Part shown: in pieces, positions 1 through 10,663 of the stretch | Numbering within the stretch: position 1 is the first letter of the stretch | How the letters are laid out: every line of letters starts with the position of its first letter | Assembly (NCBI GenBank): GCA_951799405.1 | Contig: OX637338.1 | Span: 2,604,001-2,668,000 of the forward strand | From: Agapetus fuscipes | Taxonomy: Eukaryota; Arthropoda; Insecta; Trichoptera; Glossosomatidae | DNA length: 64,000 nucleotides | Direction: 5' to 3' | Made by a program: the position numbers and the translations under genes | The notes under the pieces: model-generated | Seen by the model: only the letters and a program-made list of their open reading frames with translations | Told to the model about the DNA's origin: nothing | Database searches by the model: none

Positions 1-116
1 CCAGGCAGTGCTGATAAGGTCGCACCACCTCCATACAAAAGATCCTCATAAAACTTCATATGAATTTTCACCACGGCGTCCCTCTGTAACCTCTAATTCT
101 GTACCTATCGTTAAAG

Positions 117-222
117 TCTAAGCTCACCATAGCTTTAACAAGTTAATGTATGGAAACTGAAACAGCGCCTCTTAGTGAACGTTTTACTTTTTCTACATTT
201 TGTTTGGTTAAGTTTAAGCTGG
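117..222. mobile_element. Family I inverted-repeat element (MITE-like)
   Basis: Ends carry imperfect inverted repeats (TAAGCTCACCATAGC and GGTTAAGTTTAAGCT) around a core AACAGCGCCTCTTAGTG. The same layout recurs near 6770, 10664, 11483, 18491 and 32888. No coding capacity; probably a non-autonomous DNA transposon of unknown superfamily. Confidence 0.5.
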
Positions 223-564
223 TCAAGGATTTTATATAAAACAAACTGTAAGAATTTATGATGATGAGCCCCCCTTTGACAACCCCTATTAAATGATAAT
301 ATTATTTTTGCAGTGCGGTTTCTGTTATTACTCGTGCGTACACTATATTTTAATTAAAATTGTTTTTGATTTAATAAGCCTGAATAAATTACGCTAAAAA
401 TAACTAAATTTTAAATGAGATTCAGTGATTGCTTTTTATTTTATTTTTGTAATAAAAATAGATTTCATACAATGAAATTCAAAATTTCAAAGAAAATTAA
501 AATAAATTATTCATCCATACATTTTCCTAGACCTTACTTCTTAAAATGAAAATGACCTATATTT
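223..564. other. AT-rich stretch, nothing recognised
   Basis: No ORF, RNA gene or repeat family seen elsewhere in the window could be identified here. Confidence 0.5.
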
Positions 565-1128
565 TTTGACTTATAGGTTTGTATGAGGCTGACTACCCAT
601 ACTGTAAACTATCGTTCACATTGTCAATATTATCACTGTTTCAATGTCACCACTAAGTTGCAGGGCTTATATTCATTGAGATAAGGTTTTTGACCGGTCC
701 GTAGTCCAGTGGTAACACTTCTGACTCGTAAATGGAAAGTTGTGGGTTCGAATCCCGGCAGAACACAATAATATACCATTTATATTTCCAAAAGTGCACT
801 TCACTGGGTTGAAAAATTCATAAACTATTACCAAAGACCGGTCATCAAAAGGTCCATCCAGCCTTACAACAACTGGGTCTTGCTTGAGAATTAGCGTTTT
901 CTACAGCGACGAACAAGCTCGCAGAGGGCTCTTGAGGTGTGATACACACAAAAACAGCGCTCACCAAATATATCAGCCTAATTTAATTTAATTTTAATTT
1001 AGGTTTTTATATTTTGGGTCCCCATGCGGCATGTATATTGTAAAAGTGCAAACTTGTATATGCCTACTTGTGAGAATGCATACAGTATGAATGTTAAATG
1101 TAATATATATTTTTAACTAAGATTATAG
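565..1128 (+). mobile_element. Family C element, split by a family A SINE
   Basis: The 5' half (ACTTATAGGTTTGTATGAGG onward) ends at 691. The 3' half resumes at 1001 with the conserved CATGCGGCATGT and GAGAATGCAT motifs and a GATTATAGAT tail. The gap is exactly one family A SINE. Confidence 0.8.
692..1000 (+). mobile_element. Family A SINE (tRNA-Thr-like head)
   Basis: The head has a pol III box A-like TAGTCCAGTGGT and box B GGTTCGAATCC. The loop CTCGTAA puts CGT at the anticodon position. The body follows the family (CAACTGGGTCTTGCTTGAG, ACAGCGCTCACCAAATA) and ends in a T/A-rich tail. It is flanked by an exact 8-bp duplication AGGTTTTT (684-691 and 1001-1008). Confidence 0.9.
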
Positions 1129-1444
1129 ATGGATTAAACCGCTGCGCTAGACCAGTGGTATTAAAATTACATTGTGTGTATAACGCTGGTTTGATTAAAA
1201 ATGAAATTTTGCTACAGCGAAGATGAAATTCTGGAATGTTCTCAACGAGGTTGGAGACAGGTAGGGGGCTCCTGTGTTTAATTAATTGTTAACTCTCTGT
1301 GTAATTTGTTGGCGACACCTGTGCAGGGTTGAATGAAAGCAAGACAGAATGAGGTTTTGTAATATTTGGTTCATAAAAACGACAATAAAATATTAAGTTT
1401 TGGTTTAATCAACGTTTCGATGGACCTTTAGAATGAGTCATTTT
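1129..1444. other. No recognised feature
   Basis: AT-rich. A short CAACGTTTCGATGG near 1410 resembles the ends of Penelope-like modules elsewhere here but is too short to call. Confidence 0.4.
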
Positions 1445-1630
1445 TAATCTAATTTAAGTTGCAAAGATATGTTACATTAGTGATTTACATTAAGTACATG
1501 CATTCTCACAAGCAGACACGTACAAGTTCGCGCTCACACATGCCGCATGTAAACCTACAACATTTAAACCAAGTCTCAAATGGACACACACCCTGCAACT
1601 CTTTCACATTTCACTTTTTAAAATGCAGAA
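1445..1630 (-). mobile_element. Family C element, 5' end degraded
   Basis: Reverse-complement C: tail ATCTAATTTAAGTTGCAAAG, then ACATGCCGCATGT and CACCCTGCAACTCTT. The rest of the 5' half is decayed. Confidence 0.7.
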
Positions 1631-1694
1631 TTGAACTTTTTTTTGTAAAAATGCGACTGACAGTGTTGCTAATAAAATGGTCAAAAATTTACTT

Positions 1695-2003
1695 CCGGTC
1701 GATAGTTCAGTTGGTAGGGTACTTGTATTCCTTGCCGAGAGCTCGGGTTTGAATGCCACCGAAGGTGTCGGAATTTATTTTCATTTAGGTTTTTATTTCA
1801 AATCCAAAATGAAATATCAGCAAGGTTTGCTCATCTTTCACAAGAAATGAGTACCAGCCCCTTCGGAAGCTGGGAGCCGCCACTCCAACACAAGTGGCTG
1901 GCGTAAGGCCGGCTTCCAGACCTGTAACAATAAATAGGTTTCATTCGTCACATGCAACTCCTTCGGGGAAAACGCGACAAGAAGTTGAACTATATAGGTA
2001 TGT
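1695..2003 (+). mobile_element. Family B SINE
   Basis: The head GGTCGATAGTTCAGTTGGTA and GAGAGCTCGGGTTTGAAT is tRNA-like (boxes A and B). The body has CAAGTGGCTGGCGTAAGGCC and CCTTCGGGGAAAACGCGACA. The 3' end is near GAAGTTGAACTATATAGG. Confidence 0.85.
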
Positions 2004-2217
2004 AGGATTGTATACAATGTTTTAAACTATGAGTTTATCCATCGCTCTGTACGCCATTACTGATTTTAGTAGTTTTAGTACTTTGCCTGTCTACGTGTGG
2101 AAATACATTCAATAAGAATCTTAAGTGTTTATGTATATTCGCAACTTAGATTATAGATAAGCTAAGAATAAGCCAGAAACAGGTAATTAACATAATTAAA
2201 AATATATTAATTTATGT

Positions 2218-2298
2218 AATAATAATAATATTAGGATGATTTATTTGGTGAGCGCTGTTTTTGTGTGTATCACACCTCAAGAGTCCTCTAAAGTAAAA
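2218..2298 (-). mobile_element. Family A SINE, 3' fragment
   Basis: (AAT)n tail, then GATTTATTTGGTGAGCGCTG and CACACCTCAAGAGTCCTCT. Only the 3' ~80 bp remain. Confidence 0.75.
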
Positions 2299-2865
2299 AC
2301 AGTAATATTTTTAATGAATTATTAATTAACAATTAACAATTACCCAATACCATCTGTTGAACCTGTGTCAAAGTTATTGTCGTTAGGGTTCGAACTTGCG
2401 ATTGTCTCGATAACGCAAATTCAAGTGACGTCACCTTCCCCTTGACCATACCATCGTCTTTTAAGCTGGAAAGGGAGAAAGAAAAAGCGGGGAGAGGGTA
2501 GAATGAATTTCCCTTATTTTCCACAGATATTAAAAGTAATGGAGAGCCTCCCCCCTTCCCCCACCGGAAGTCTTATAGGCTACGCTAATCTTTGAGGCCC
2601 AACAATACCTGATTATTTACGACCTCTTCAGTAAAACAACGGGAGGAATAGAAATAATACAAATGTTTACTTTTCTTTGTGTTTAACGACTACAGCGCTG
2701 GTAGACAAAGGCGAGAACATCGAGGAAAGATTACAAGACCTAGACTCAATTTTAATGTTGTCCTCTGATTTATTTCAGATAGTCATTTTAATCGACTTCT
2801 TTACACAGATAAAACGCCTTCCAAGTAATTTACTCGCACATAAAACATTCAATGGAGTTGAAGAG
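2299..2865. other. No recognised feature
   Basis: Two short open frames (2333-2524 on minus, 2677-2898 on plus) show no domain, no codon pattern and no counterpart elsewhere in the window. Confidence 0.4.
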
Positions 2866-3100
2866 TTTCTTTCTGGGATCTGTTGCCGTGGTCTGTAGGA
2901 GCTGGAGCTTCCGGACGTTTCACTCATGTCTACGATGGGCTTTTTAGAGTGATAATTAAATGATGAAGATGATCTTGATGTTCGTAGACATGAGCGAAAC
3001 GTCCGGAAACTCTAGCTCCCACAGACCACGGCGACAGATCTCGGAAAGTAACTCTCCAGTATCATCAGCCGACCGTGTAAGCCAACAATTCCTATTCAAT
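2866..3100. repeat. Inverted repeat, Penelope-like terminal module
   Basis: Arms of about 65 bp face each other (2872-2935 and 2983-3050), sharing GACATGAGCGAAACGTCCGG and CCGTGGTCTGT. Related sequence occurs at 46520-46612 and 61060-61230. Opposed GAAACGTCCGG motifs resemble the terminal repeats of Penelope-like elements; that link is inference. Confidence 0.5.
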
Positions 3101-3148
3101 GGAGCTTTTTCTTAAGTAAGAATGGTACAGGAAAATAAAAACTACCAG

Positions 3149-3800
3149 TGGTCAGTCGATACCTCAGTTGGTAAAGTACTCGCATTTCATGCCGAGAGCT
3201 CGGGCTCGAATCGAACTGGGTGAGTCTGTAATCATTTTACTTTTCGGTGTTTATTTCAAACCCGAGAAAAAATACCGGAAAGGGCTACTCACCCTTCACA
3301 AGTAATGTCGGGAGCTGGGAAACCTCCACTTCAACTGAAGTGGTTGGCGTAAGGCACCCTTACTTATATAAATAAATAGAATTCACTCGCATTTGCGAGA
3401 AAGAATTTACGCTTCAGTATTTTTTTTAACATCAAACAGCAAAAAACTTTGTATAGATTTTTTTGCACCACAGTCACTATCAAATAGTTCGCAATTTCAA
3501 CTAAAAGCTTAGTAGTTTTTTTTAGTTGAAATTGCGAACTATTTGATGGTGACTGTGGTGCAAAAAAATCTATACAAAGTTTTTTGCTGTTTGATGTTGA
3601 AAAAAATACTTTTCAAATTCTTAGATATTCAAAAACGTTGTAACGTTTTAAAATTGTACAATTTTCATTCATGGAATTGAATAAAAAAATCGGGCACCTA
3701 ATAGAAAACATTTTGTTTACTCACTACCATTTTTTACTCATTACCCCTTCGGGGATAACGCGGCAAGAAGTTACACTATATGTGTAGCTTAGTTGCGTTG
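3149..3800 (+). mobile_element. Family B SINE split by a hairpin-bearing insertion
   Basis: The head and body (CAGTCGATACCTCAGTTGGT to AAATAGAATTCACTCGCA) run to about 3395. The missing 3' end (CCCCTTCGGGGATAACGCGG, TTAGTTGCG) reappears at 3738-3800. About 340 bp, including a long hairpin, lies between. Confidence 0.75.
3416..3610. repeat. Near-perfect hairpin, about 90-bp arms
   Basis: The left arm (3416-3506) and right arm (3517-3610) are near-exact reverse complements, for example TTGCACCACAGTCACTATCA against its complement in the right arm. The loop is about 10 nt. It could be a foldback transposon or a recent inverted duplication. Confidence 0.85.
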
Positions 3801-4484
3801 CGTACTACGATTGCGTAAATCGAAAATGTGTATAAAAACTAAGTCACTCTCTAGGCTTACCGTCGTACATCTTATATATATTTTTTATTTACACAATCCA
3901 GGTAAGGCTCACGAAATCTTTTATACTCGGGGCACTGAGCTCTCAAGTGGCGATAATATTTTTTTTGTTTTGCCAACATTCCTTTTACCGTGGATGTTTT
4001 TTTTTTCATTTTCACAGAATAAGTGGATACAATGCGAAAACTTTTATTACTTTTGAGAAGGTTTAACATACAAATACATTTTTTGTTTGTTGCGGATTTG
4101 ACCGCTTGCAATATTCTGGAGCGGCCGATTCAGCCCGTGCGAAACGCAAAAGCTCCCCACGACAAAAAGTAATCATTACTTTTGTTCAACAAATCTAAAT
4201 ATTTTTTCAATTTTTCGCCGTGACTTTCAATTTATATGCGTGTTCAGGATTTTTTATTCGAGAAAAAAGGTAGACCGTTTTTCGTTCAGTGAAAAAGGGA
4301 CGACCCTTGCATTTTTACATTCCATCATATAAATCGGTTCTCTCTTGTGTCAACGCCACTCCTATTTCATGAAAATGCGGCATAAGTTATAGCGTTTATG
4401 TTGTTTGATATTTGAGTTTAATTTAAATATAATATTTTTAATTTTATTTCTAGCAGCAGATCGGTGAGAGTTCGCAGTCACACG
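3801..4484. other. No recognised feature
   Basis: Overlapping opposite-strand open frames at 3793-4056 and 3872-4111 lack domains. Nothing else is supported. Confidence 0.4.
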
Positions 4485-4766
4485 TAAAAAAACTTCTTGC
4501 CACGTTTTTCTCGAAGAATTTACATGTGGTGTGTAAACCTATTTATTTTTACAGGTAAGAGGGCCGGCCTAACGCGAAGCACTTCATTTGAAGTGGAGGT
4601 TCCCCATCTTCCGAGGGGGCTGGTACTCATTTCTTTTATAGGCTAAGTATTTTTTTTTGATATTTTATTTTTGACGTGGTATGAATAATTTCTGACACAC
4701 TCGGTGGGATTAGAACCCGAGCTCTCGGCATGGAATGCAAGCACTCTACCTACTGACCTATTAACC
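4485..4766 (-). mobile_element. Family B SINE
   Basis: Reverse-complement order: ACTTCTTGCCACGTTTTTCT, GGTAAGAGGGCCGGCCTAAC, GGGGGCTGGTACTCATTTCT, then the tRNA-like head (GGATTAGAACCCGAGCTCTC). Confidence 0.85.
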
Positions 4767-4915
4767 AGACCCGGACGTGTACAAAATAAAATCCAAGCCG
4801 CAAATGAACACAAAGTTTTGCTGGCTTCCCTGAAACAGACGTGACATTGGTGATAGTCAAGTTTTTTTTTCGCAGTATTGGTGGTCAACCTCACATCTTC
4901 CTATAAGTCGAGGAA
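4767..4915 (-). mobile_element. Family C element, partial
   Basis: Retains CTTCCCTGAAACAG, GTGACATTGG, GTGGTCAACCTCA and CTATAAGTCGAGGAAC (the 5' end on minus). It abuts the B SINE, so B probably inserted into or beside it. Confidence 0.7.
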
Positions 4916-5166
4916 CGGAGGTGCTAAGCTGAAAATGATTTTTATAGATTCTATTTTTCGTCAAATAAAGATAATGTATATCTACACAATCATACTATAA
5001 TATGTGTACAATTTGCGACAGGCCACCACTCGTATGTATTTGCCCATCATGTATTATTTTTATTGTAATCCATCAATTTTTCTTGTCAGTACAATACGTA
5101 CGTAATACAATTACAAGAAAAACACATCTGTGTTTGTTTAATTTTGCTCGCACTATATTTATTTAG

Positions 5167-5528
5167 GTATTTTGAATGTTAGCATATCGTCACCTCAGTG
5201 CTTCTTTGGCTTATATACCATTTGATCCAAAAATGACCTTGAAATTAATTCGTCTTAAAAATGGCATGCTTCAAAATCTGAGCTGAGAAAAAAAAACATA
5301 AAACACGTTAATGTGAGAGCTTTTTTTCATATTTTAAAATCAATTTCCAGTTCATAAGACACATTCGTCCAGTACACATACACACATTGCTCATGTAAAA
5401 TTACCCATGTTGGGCATAAGACAAACAAGTACTTAACAAGTAGGTACTATGACTTTCAAATGATAAAAGAAAAACTACCCACACGATTGGGTACTTCAGT
5501 AAAAAGTCTCTAAGCCAACGTTGAAAAT
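5167..5528. mobile_element. Family N inverted-repeat element split by family E
   Basis: The left end GGTATTTTGAATGTTAGCAT and right end CCAACGTTGAAAATACC are inverted repeats shared with the array at 41783-42130 and the copy at 45776-45893. A family E element occupies the middle. Confidence 0.55.
5195..5432. mobile_element. Family E short interspersed element (MITE-like)
   Basis: Starts CAGTGCTTCTTTGGCTTATA and ends with the loosely inverted CATAAGACAAACAAGTACTT. Related copies lie at 17475, 22668 and 49393. Noncoding. Confidence 0.5.
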
Positions 5529-6109
5529 ACCAACTATCGACCGGGCCTAAATATATAGAAATACAAAAGATGTAATCGTGTGCGTTTCAATATAATAAGT
5601 ATTTACGTCATTTTCAAATAGATTCCTGATCATAAAAAATGCATAATATTGATATCCAATGAAATAAACCTGCCTATAAAATACAAAAATAGTAAAAACT
5701 TGGAAATGTCGACACTTTATGGCGTTGCAAAAAATAGCTAAGATAGGGATACTGTGTTAGCTAACGTTTAATGGATTGTTAATCTTGATATAGTCAGATA
5801 AAATGTTATTTACGCGAGTGTAAACGTCCCACAACTTTGTACTTCTTGCACATTGTTCATCTCGTTAGTGCTTGTTTGTCTTATCTCCAACGGAGATAAT
5901 TTCACATGAACAATGTTTGCATTGTTACAAATATTTAGTTGTGTGTCTGTGTGTGTCTGTGAAGTCTCTATGCAGCTACTTATTTAATTTGATACTTGTA
6001 TTTGTTCGAGATTGTTAAAGTGTTCACTCGAATGTTCTGGCGAAACCTCGCATGTGCCAGTTTTAAATATTTCGAGAATAACCCTTATTCTGACCTATAA
6101 ATGATAACT
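5529..6109. other. Unassigned AT-rich DNA with one small inverted repeat
   Basis: Near 5840-5930 ACATTGTTCAT and ATGAACAATGT face each other around TGCTTGTTTGTCTTATC, recalling family E ends. Otherwise nothing recognised. Confidence 0.4.
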
Positions 6110-6346
6110 GCAAACGCCGTCATCAACAAAATTTATGATTTTTGAGATAATGATTGAATTTGATTCTGCGCAGTGTAACAAATCATTTGCTGTGTGCGAT
6201 ATAATGTAAACCTCACTTAATCCTTCGTAATTTTAATTGAAAAAGTATGATTTCGTGCAAACGCCGTCATCTCCAACTGGTGTTGACGTTTTACAAGTTT
6301 ACAAGTTTATTTTTCTCAAAATCATCGTGTGAGGAGTTGACGGCGT
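6110..6346. mobile_element. Family L inverted-repeat element
   Basis: Terminal inverted repeats GCAAACGCCGTCATCAAC and GTTGACGGCGTTTGC bound about 235 bp. A third copy of the motif lies inside (near 6259). Noncoding; only one copy was seen here. Confidence 0.55.
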
Positions 6347-6769
6347 TTGCATTTATACGACTCAAATAGAGACAGAGATGCTTTGTAGCCTGACTGATAT
6401 CTCAGCCGTTGAAACATACGGTTAAATAGCAGGCAGCTCTGTGTACGAACTGGAAGTGATCAAATAAAGTGTGTAAAATAAAAGAACCGGAATTTTTCTT
6501 CAATTGAACCCATAAATATATAAGTATGTTAACTGTACCTGTGTGTCTTATGATAACTGTAATGTATTTTTTTAAATATTTAAAACCACTCTCATATTAA
6601 CCTTTTATACATTTTTTCTTAGGTCAGATTGTGTAGAATGTGATTCTAAAGGCAGATAGATAAGTCAAACAAGCACTCGGGGGATGTGTTGTTGTGAAAA
6701 TCTTCATTAGATATTTTTATTATAATGACCATCGTAAAACGATTCTTTGCGGTTCATATATATATAATC
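6347..6769. other. No recognised feature
   Basis: AT-rich; no repeat family, ORF or RNA gene recognised. Confidence 0.4.
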
Positions 6770-6882
6770 GTTTAAACTTATCCATTCCGCTTATAAAAAA
6801 AATATGGAACCTAAAACAGCGCCTCTATCTAGCGTTATAATTTCTATATATTTTTTCTAAAATGTTTTGGTTAGGTTTAAAC
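6770..6882. mobile_element. Family I inverted-repeat element
   Basis: Ends GTTTAAACTTATCC and GGTTAGGTTTAAAC are inverted. The core AAAACAGCGCCTCT is shared with the copy at 117-222. Confidence 0.55.
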
Positions 6883-7139
6883 GTTTAGTTTTATACTTGG
6901 GGGCTGTTTACGAAGTGGACTTAACGATGCATAAAAAAATTACATCAAAGTCAATAATAAACTTGTGAGGCAATTAACCAACACGCAGCAAAACTAGCAA
7001 CTACCAAGCTCACAGGGAGCTCTTGAGTAAGCTTATAAAGGAGATTTTTTTTTTTTTTTTGTAAGTAAAATACAAAGTTTTTCTTCACGAGTTGATTTAT
7101 TTCCTCGAGCGCTTTCGATGTTATTTCGTGTTTGAAAAA

Positions 7140-7231
7140 TTATTATATTTGTTGTGCTCCGCCGGGATTCGAACCCTCTGACTTCGAATCACGAGTCCGA
7201 AGTGTTAACCACTAGACTACGGACCGGAAAT
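7140..7231 (-). mobile_element. tRNA-like head related to family A
   Basis: On minus it reads GGTCCGTAGTCTAGTGGTTA, CTCGTGA loop, GGTTCGAATCCCGGCGGAGC. Six of seven acceptor pairs can form (one of them a wobble) and the anticodon position reads CGT. It is the best-preserved tRNA-like unit here. A transcribed tRNA gene is not excluded, but the weak T-stem and SINE context favour a retroposed head. Confidence 0.65.
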
Positions 7232-7282
7232 GTGTATTTTAGTAGCAATACATTTTTGTTAAAACGGAATGGTTGAATTTGA

Positions 7283-7516
7283 ACGCAAAGATATATATCA
7301 TTTAAGATTCATATAAACCGCATTCCCACAAGCAGACATGTATAAGTTCACGCTAACACATGCCGCATGTGGACCTACAATATAAAAACCCAATCTCAAA
7401 TGAACATAATCCCTTCAACTCTTTCCGACCATCCCTCAAAACAGGGGTGACATTGGCAAATAAAACCATTTTTTGCAGTATGGGAGATCAGCCTCATACC
7501 AACGTTTAAGTCAAGG
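7283..7516 (-). mobile_element. Family C element
   Basis: Near full length on minus: GCAAAGATATATATCATTTA, ACATGCCGCATGTGG, ACAGGGGTGACATTGGCAAA, ending at AAGTCAAGGAATAA, the family 5' edge. Confidence 0.85.
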
Positions 7517-7762
7517 AATAATGACATGGTTCAAAATGTCATTTTATGTTTGCTCTATACGTGTCCAAATAAATTTTGATAACAAAGCTGTGAATTGCAA
7601 GCGGTCATTTAAGGTTTAGGGTCAAAATAATTATATTTAGTTTTAATGACCATCGCGATAAAATGGACATCATCTTTCTTGGATTATTTACAGGCTTGGG
7701 CAGCATACAATACAACATTATAAAGCTCTGCGCTCAAACAATAGGTCTACCTTTATTGTAGT

Positions 7763-8066
7763 ATAATAATTATAATATTAGGATGATGTATTTAGTGGGC
7801 GCTGTTTTGTGTGAATCACGCCTCAAGAGCCCTCTGCGAGCTTGGTCGTCGCTGTAGAAAGCGCCAATACTCAAGCAAGACCCAGTTGCTGTAAGACTGG
7901 ATGAACCTTTAGTGACTGGGCTTTGGTAAAGGGATATGAATTTTTCCCCCTGCGAAGAGCATATTTGAAAATATAAATGGTATACATTTTTTTTGCTTCT
8001 CCGAAATTCGAGCCTATAACCTTCCACTTACGAGTCAAAAGTGTTAACCACTAGACTAAGGCCCGG
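7763..8066 (-). mobile_element. Family A SINE, full length
   Basis: Runs from an (AAT)n tail through CACGCCTCAAGAGCCCTCTG and CAAGACCCAGTTGCTGTAAG to the tRNA-like head ending ACTAAGGCCCGGTC. Confidence 0.88.
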
Positions 8067-8085
8067 TCGATAAACTCTATAATCG

Positions 8086-8238
8086 CAAAAAAAAACGCAA
8101 CTAAGCTACACATACAGTGTAATTTCATGTCTGCGTTATCCCCGAAGTGGTCGCATGTAGCGATTTGGGACCTATTTATTTTTACGGGTAAGGGGGCCGG
8201 CCTCACACCAACACACTCAGTTGAAGTGGGGGTAGTAA
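8086..8238 (-). mobile_element. Family B SINE, 3' half
   Basis: AACGCAACTAAGCTACACAT, CGTTATCCCCGAAGTGG and GGGTAAGGGGGCCGGCCTC are the B 3' half on minus. It faces a second 3' half directly downstream. Confidence 0.8.
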
Positions 8239-8239
8239 T

Positions 8240-8420
8240 CTATACAGACAAAGTAAAATACCGGCAAGGTTTACTCAGCCTCCACTTCCGCAACTGAAGT
8301 GATTACAGTAAGTCCACCCCTTATACCCGTAGAATTAAATAGGTTGCACACTTGCCACATGGGAAACCCTTCGGGGATAATGCGGCAAGAAGTTTCACTA
8401 TATACGTAGCTTAATTGAGT
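8240..8420 (+). mobile_element. Family B SINE, 3' half (opposite orientation)
   Basis: AAATACCGGCAAGGTTTACT, CAACTGAAGTGATTACAGTA and CCCTTCGGGGATAATGCGGC are the B 3' half on plus. With the preceding entry it forms an inverted pair. Confidence 0.8.
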
Positions 8421-8834
8421 TTCCATAATATAAATACATATGAGAACAGGCTATATGAAAGTTTATGCGCCTACTTTGTGGGTGAAGTACTTTTGTAATG
8501 GCTTACCTAATATTTTAATCGTTTTACTACAGATAGTGGGCTGAGATTACAGATCCATTATATTGTTTGTAATACTCACCTCGCTACCCAAATTAATTTT
8601 AATCGCGCTTGCGAAATGTCGCCTACCTGGCATATTTAATGTCTTCTTGTAAACCGCTTTCAAAACAGAATAAACAATAATTAAATTTATCGCGGCATCA
8701 TTCGGTTATGAAACCATATTCAAGCGAAATGCGTAACACATGTAACGTGGAAGTTATGTTCGGAATAAGCTGCTTATATACTTGTAATTGATGTACAAGT
8801 ACAAATACGATTAAAATTATATTATTGTTATAAT
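8421..8834. other. No recognised feature
   Basis: Nothing identified between the B inverted pair and the J element. Confidence 0.4.
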
Positions 8835-8934
8835 GCCCGGATTAAGGGCGGTTCAAGCGGTGCAACCGTACCAGGACCCCCGCGCACAGGGGGCCCCAAA
8901 GACTTTAAAAGAGTATTTAATGAAAAATGGTAAC

Positions 8935-9259
8935 GCAAAAATGGAACTAAGCTACACATATGTTGTTAACTCTTGCCGCGCCCCGAAGGGTTTCGCATGT
9001 GTCGAATGGAATCTATTTATTTTACAGGTAAGGGGACCGGTCTTACGCCTACCACTTCAATTGAAGTGGAGGTTTCCCAGCTCCCTGGGGGGCTGCTACT
9101 CATTTCTCGTTAAGGCTGAGTAAACCTTGCCGGTATTTTATTTTGGTTTTACAATAAACATCGGAACGGGAAGTTATTTCTGACACCCTCGGTGGGCTTC
9201 AAATCCGAGCTCTCGGCATGGAATGCAAGCACTTTACCAGCTAAGATATTAACCGGTGA
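8935..9259 (-). mobile_element. Family B SINE, full length
   Basis: Extends from GCAAAAATGGAACTAAGCTA to the tRNA-like head (CCGAGCTCTCGGCATGGAAT, TTAACCGG). An open frame at 8833-9123 crosses its boundary and is accidental. Confidence 0.88.
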
Positions 9260-9294
9260 ATGAGCTTATTTCGATCAGATCAAAACAAAAACTT

Positions 9295-9510
9295 TTTTTT
9301 TTCGATTATGGCGAGTATTTTATAATTCCACCACCGGTTTCGCAAAAAAAACCGTTTGCATATTCAGGTGGCTAAATAAATACAAAAGGGTTCAGAAACG
9401 GAATTAATCGTTGAGAGTGTCGTGTGGTGAAGGAAACCTGTTTTTTATTTTTATCTTTTAAGATGAACGATTACAAAGTGAATGCCTCTATAATCAATAT
9501 AATTTTGATC
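9295..9510. mobile_element. Penelope-like terminal module (type P)
   Basis: CACCACCGGTTTCGCAAA, CGTTTGCATATTCAGGTGG and ATTACAAAGTGAATGCCTCT recur at 14810-15030 and 59455-59830. CCGGTTTCG...CAGGTG repeats resemble Penelope-like element ends (inference). Confidence 0.45.
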
Positions 9511-10017
9511 ACTTTTGGCTCAAAAGGAAACGTTTCGTACAAAGTTAATAAAAAAATTATCACAAGGAACCTTTAGGGGCCTCAACGAAGTAAATGGTAC
9601 CCCAAAACTTTTAAACAAAGTCTCCATTCCAACAATAGAGATATAAAATATTCTCACACCGAATATTAAGGGCTCAAACGACCTAAATGAATAAGAAAAA
9701 GGTATCCCAAGAAAAATTTGGGATGCCTTTTTTATGGGGGGCCCAAAGCATTTCTCCGCACCAGGGCCCCCAGATGGGTTATTCCGGGGTTGATTGTGAT
9801 ACCATGAAGGCCTGACAAGAGTGAGATTACAAGGCTCATTGCAGATTTGTAATATCAGTTTTAACCCTGACCAATAGGGAACTTAATAGCTTCTATACCT
9901 AGTGCATTAAAAAAAAACAATCTCAATTTTCAAAATTGTGTTTGGAAATCAAGAAAACTCGAATTTAAGAAACTCTTACTATTTTCCAAAATCATTTTCC
10001 AAGCCCCTTTTACAAGG

Positions 10018-10427
10018 AAGGTCGGCAAGAGTTGCATGACTTATGTTTATTAGAAATTGGGTTTTTATATTGTAGGTCCACATAACGGCATGTGTAAGTC
10101 AAAAATTATACGTGTCTGTTTATGGAGATGCATGTCTATAATAATCTATAATCTAAGTTGCAAGGATATATTCACATATAAAGCTCTCAAATGCATGCCC
10201 ACAAACAAACACGTGTAAACACGTACAAATGCTGAATGTGTACTTACAAATAAAATCCAAACCTCAAATGAACATAAGCCCTACAACTTTTGCCGACCTT
10301 CCCTGACACAGGGGTGACATTGGCAAAGTGAACCATTTTTTACAGTATGGGTGGTCAGTCTCATACCAACCTATAAGTCAATGAATGTAATGTGAATATT
10401 TAATATCTTTACAACTAAGATTATAGA
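10018..10427 (+). mobile_element. Family C element split by a second C copy
   Basis: The plus C body (AAGGTCGGCAAGAGTTGCAT to GAGATGCATGT) stops near 10136. Its tail (ATATCTTTACAACTAAGATT) returns at 10396 after an inverted C copy. Confidence 0.7.
10141..10385 (-). mobile_element. Family C element inserted in another C
   Basis: Complete on minus, from the (ATAATCT)n tail through ACAGGGGTGACATTGGCAAA to CTATAAGTCAATGAATG. It belongs to the GGTTTGGATTTT subtype. Confidence 0.85.
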
Positions 10428-10663
10428 TTTTAGAATAGAATCACGGCAAAAATCGCACTCAGAAAACTACTTAACGATAATCAACATAAATCACCGCTGA
10501 CTTTTCCGGTATTTTAAAATTAAAATATTCCTGTTTTTTTTATTTTCGCGCCAACGGAAAACTAGGGCATTAAATCATACGTCTTTAAAGTCGTGTCTGT
10601 GGCTGACACGGCTCGCATATATTAACAGCGATCGTTCTGTACCCCAAGAATAAAACTCAACGC

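Larger units (their letters stand above)
8835..9788. mobile_element. Family J DNA element with inverted ends
   Basis: The left end CCCGGATTAAGGGCGGTTC and the right end GGTTATTCCGGGG are imperfect inverted repeats. Both sides continue with facing GGGGGCCC-rich segments. The interior carries a B SINE and a Penelope-like fragment. No transposase frame is left. Confidence 0.5.

Noticed and set aside
7157..7229. Functional tRNA-Thr gene
   Set aside because: Acceptor stem mostly pairs and boxes A and B exist, but the T-stem is weak and the same head is attached to many SINEs.
8833..9123. 96-codon frame starting MPGLRAVQAVQPYQ
   Set aside because: It crosses from a J element end into an antisense B SINE, so it is accidental.
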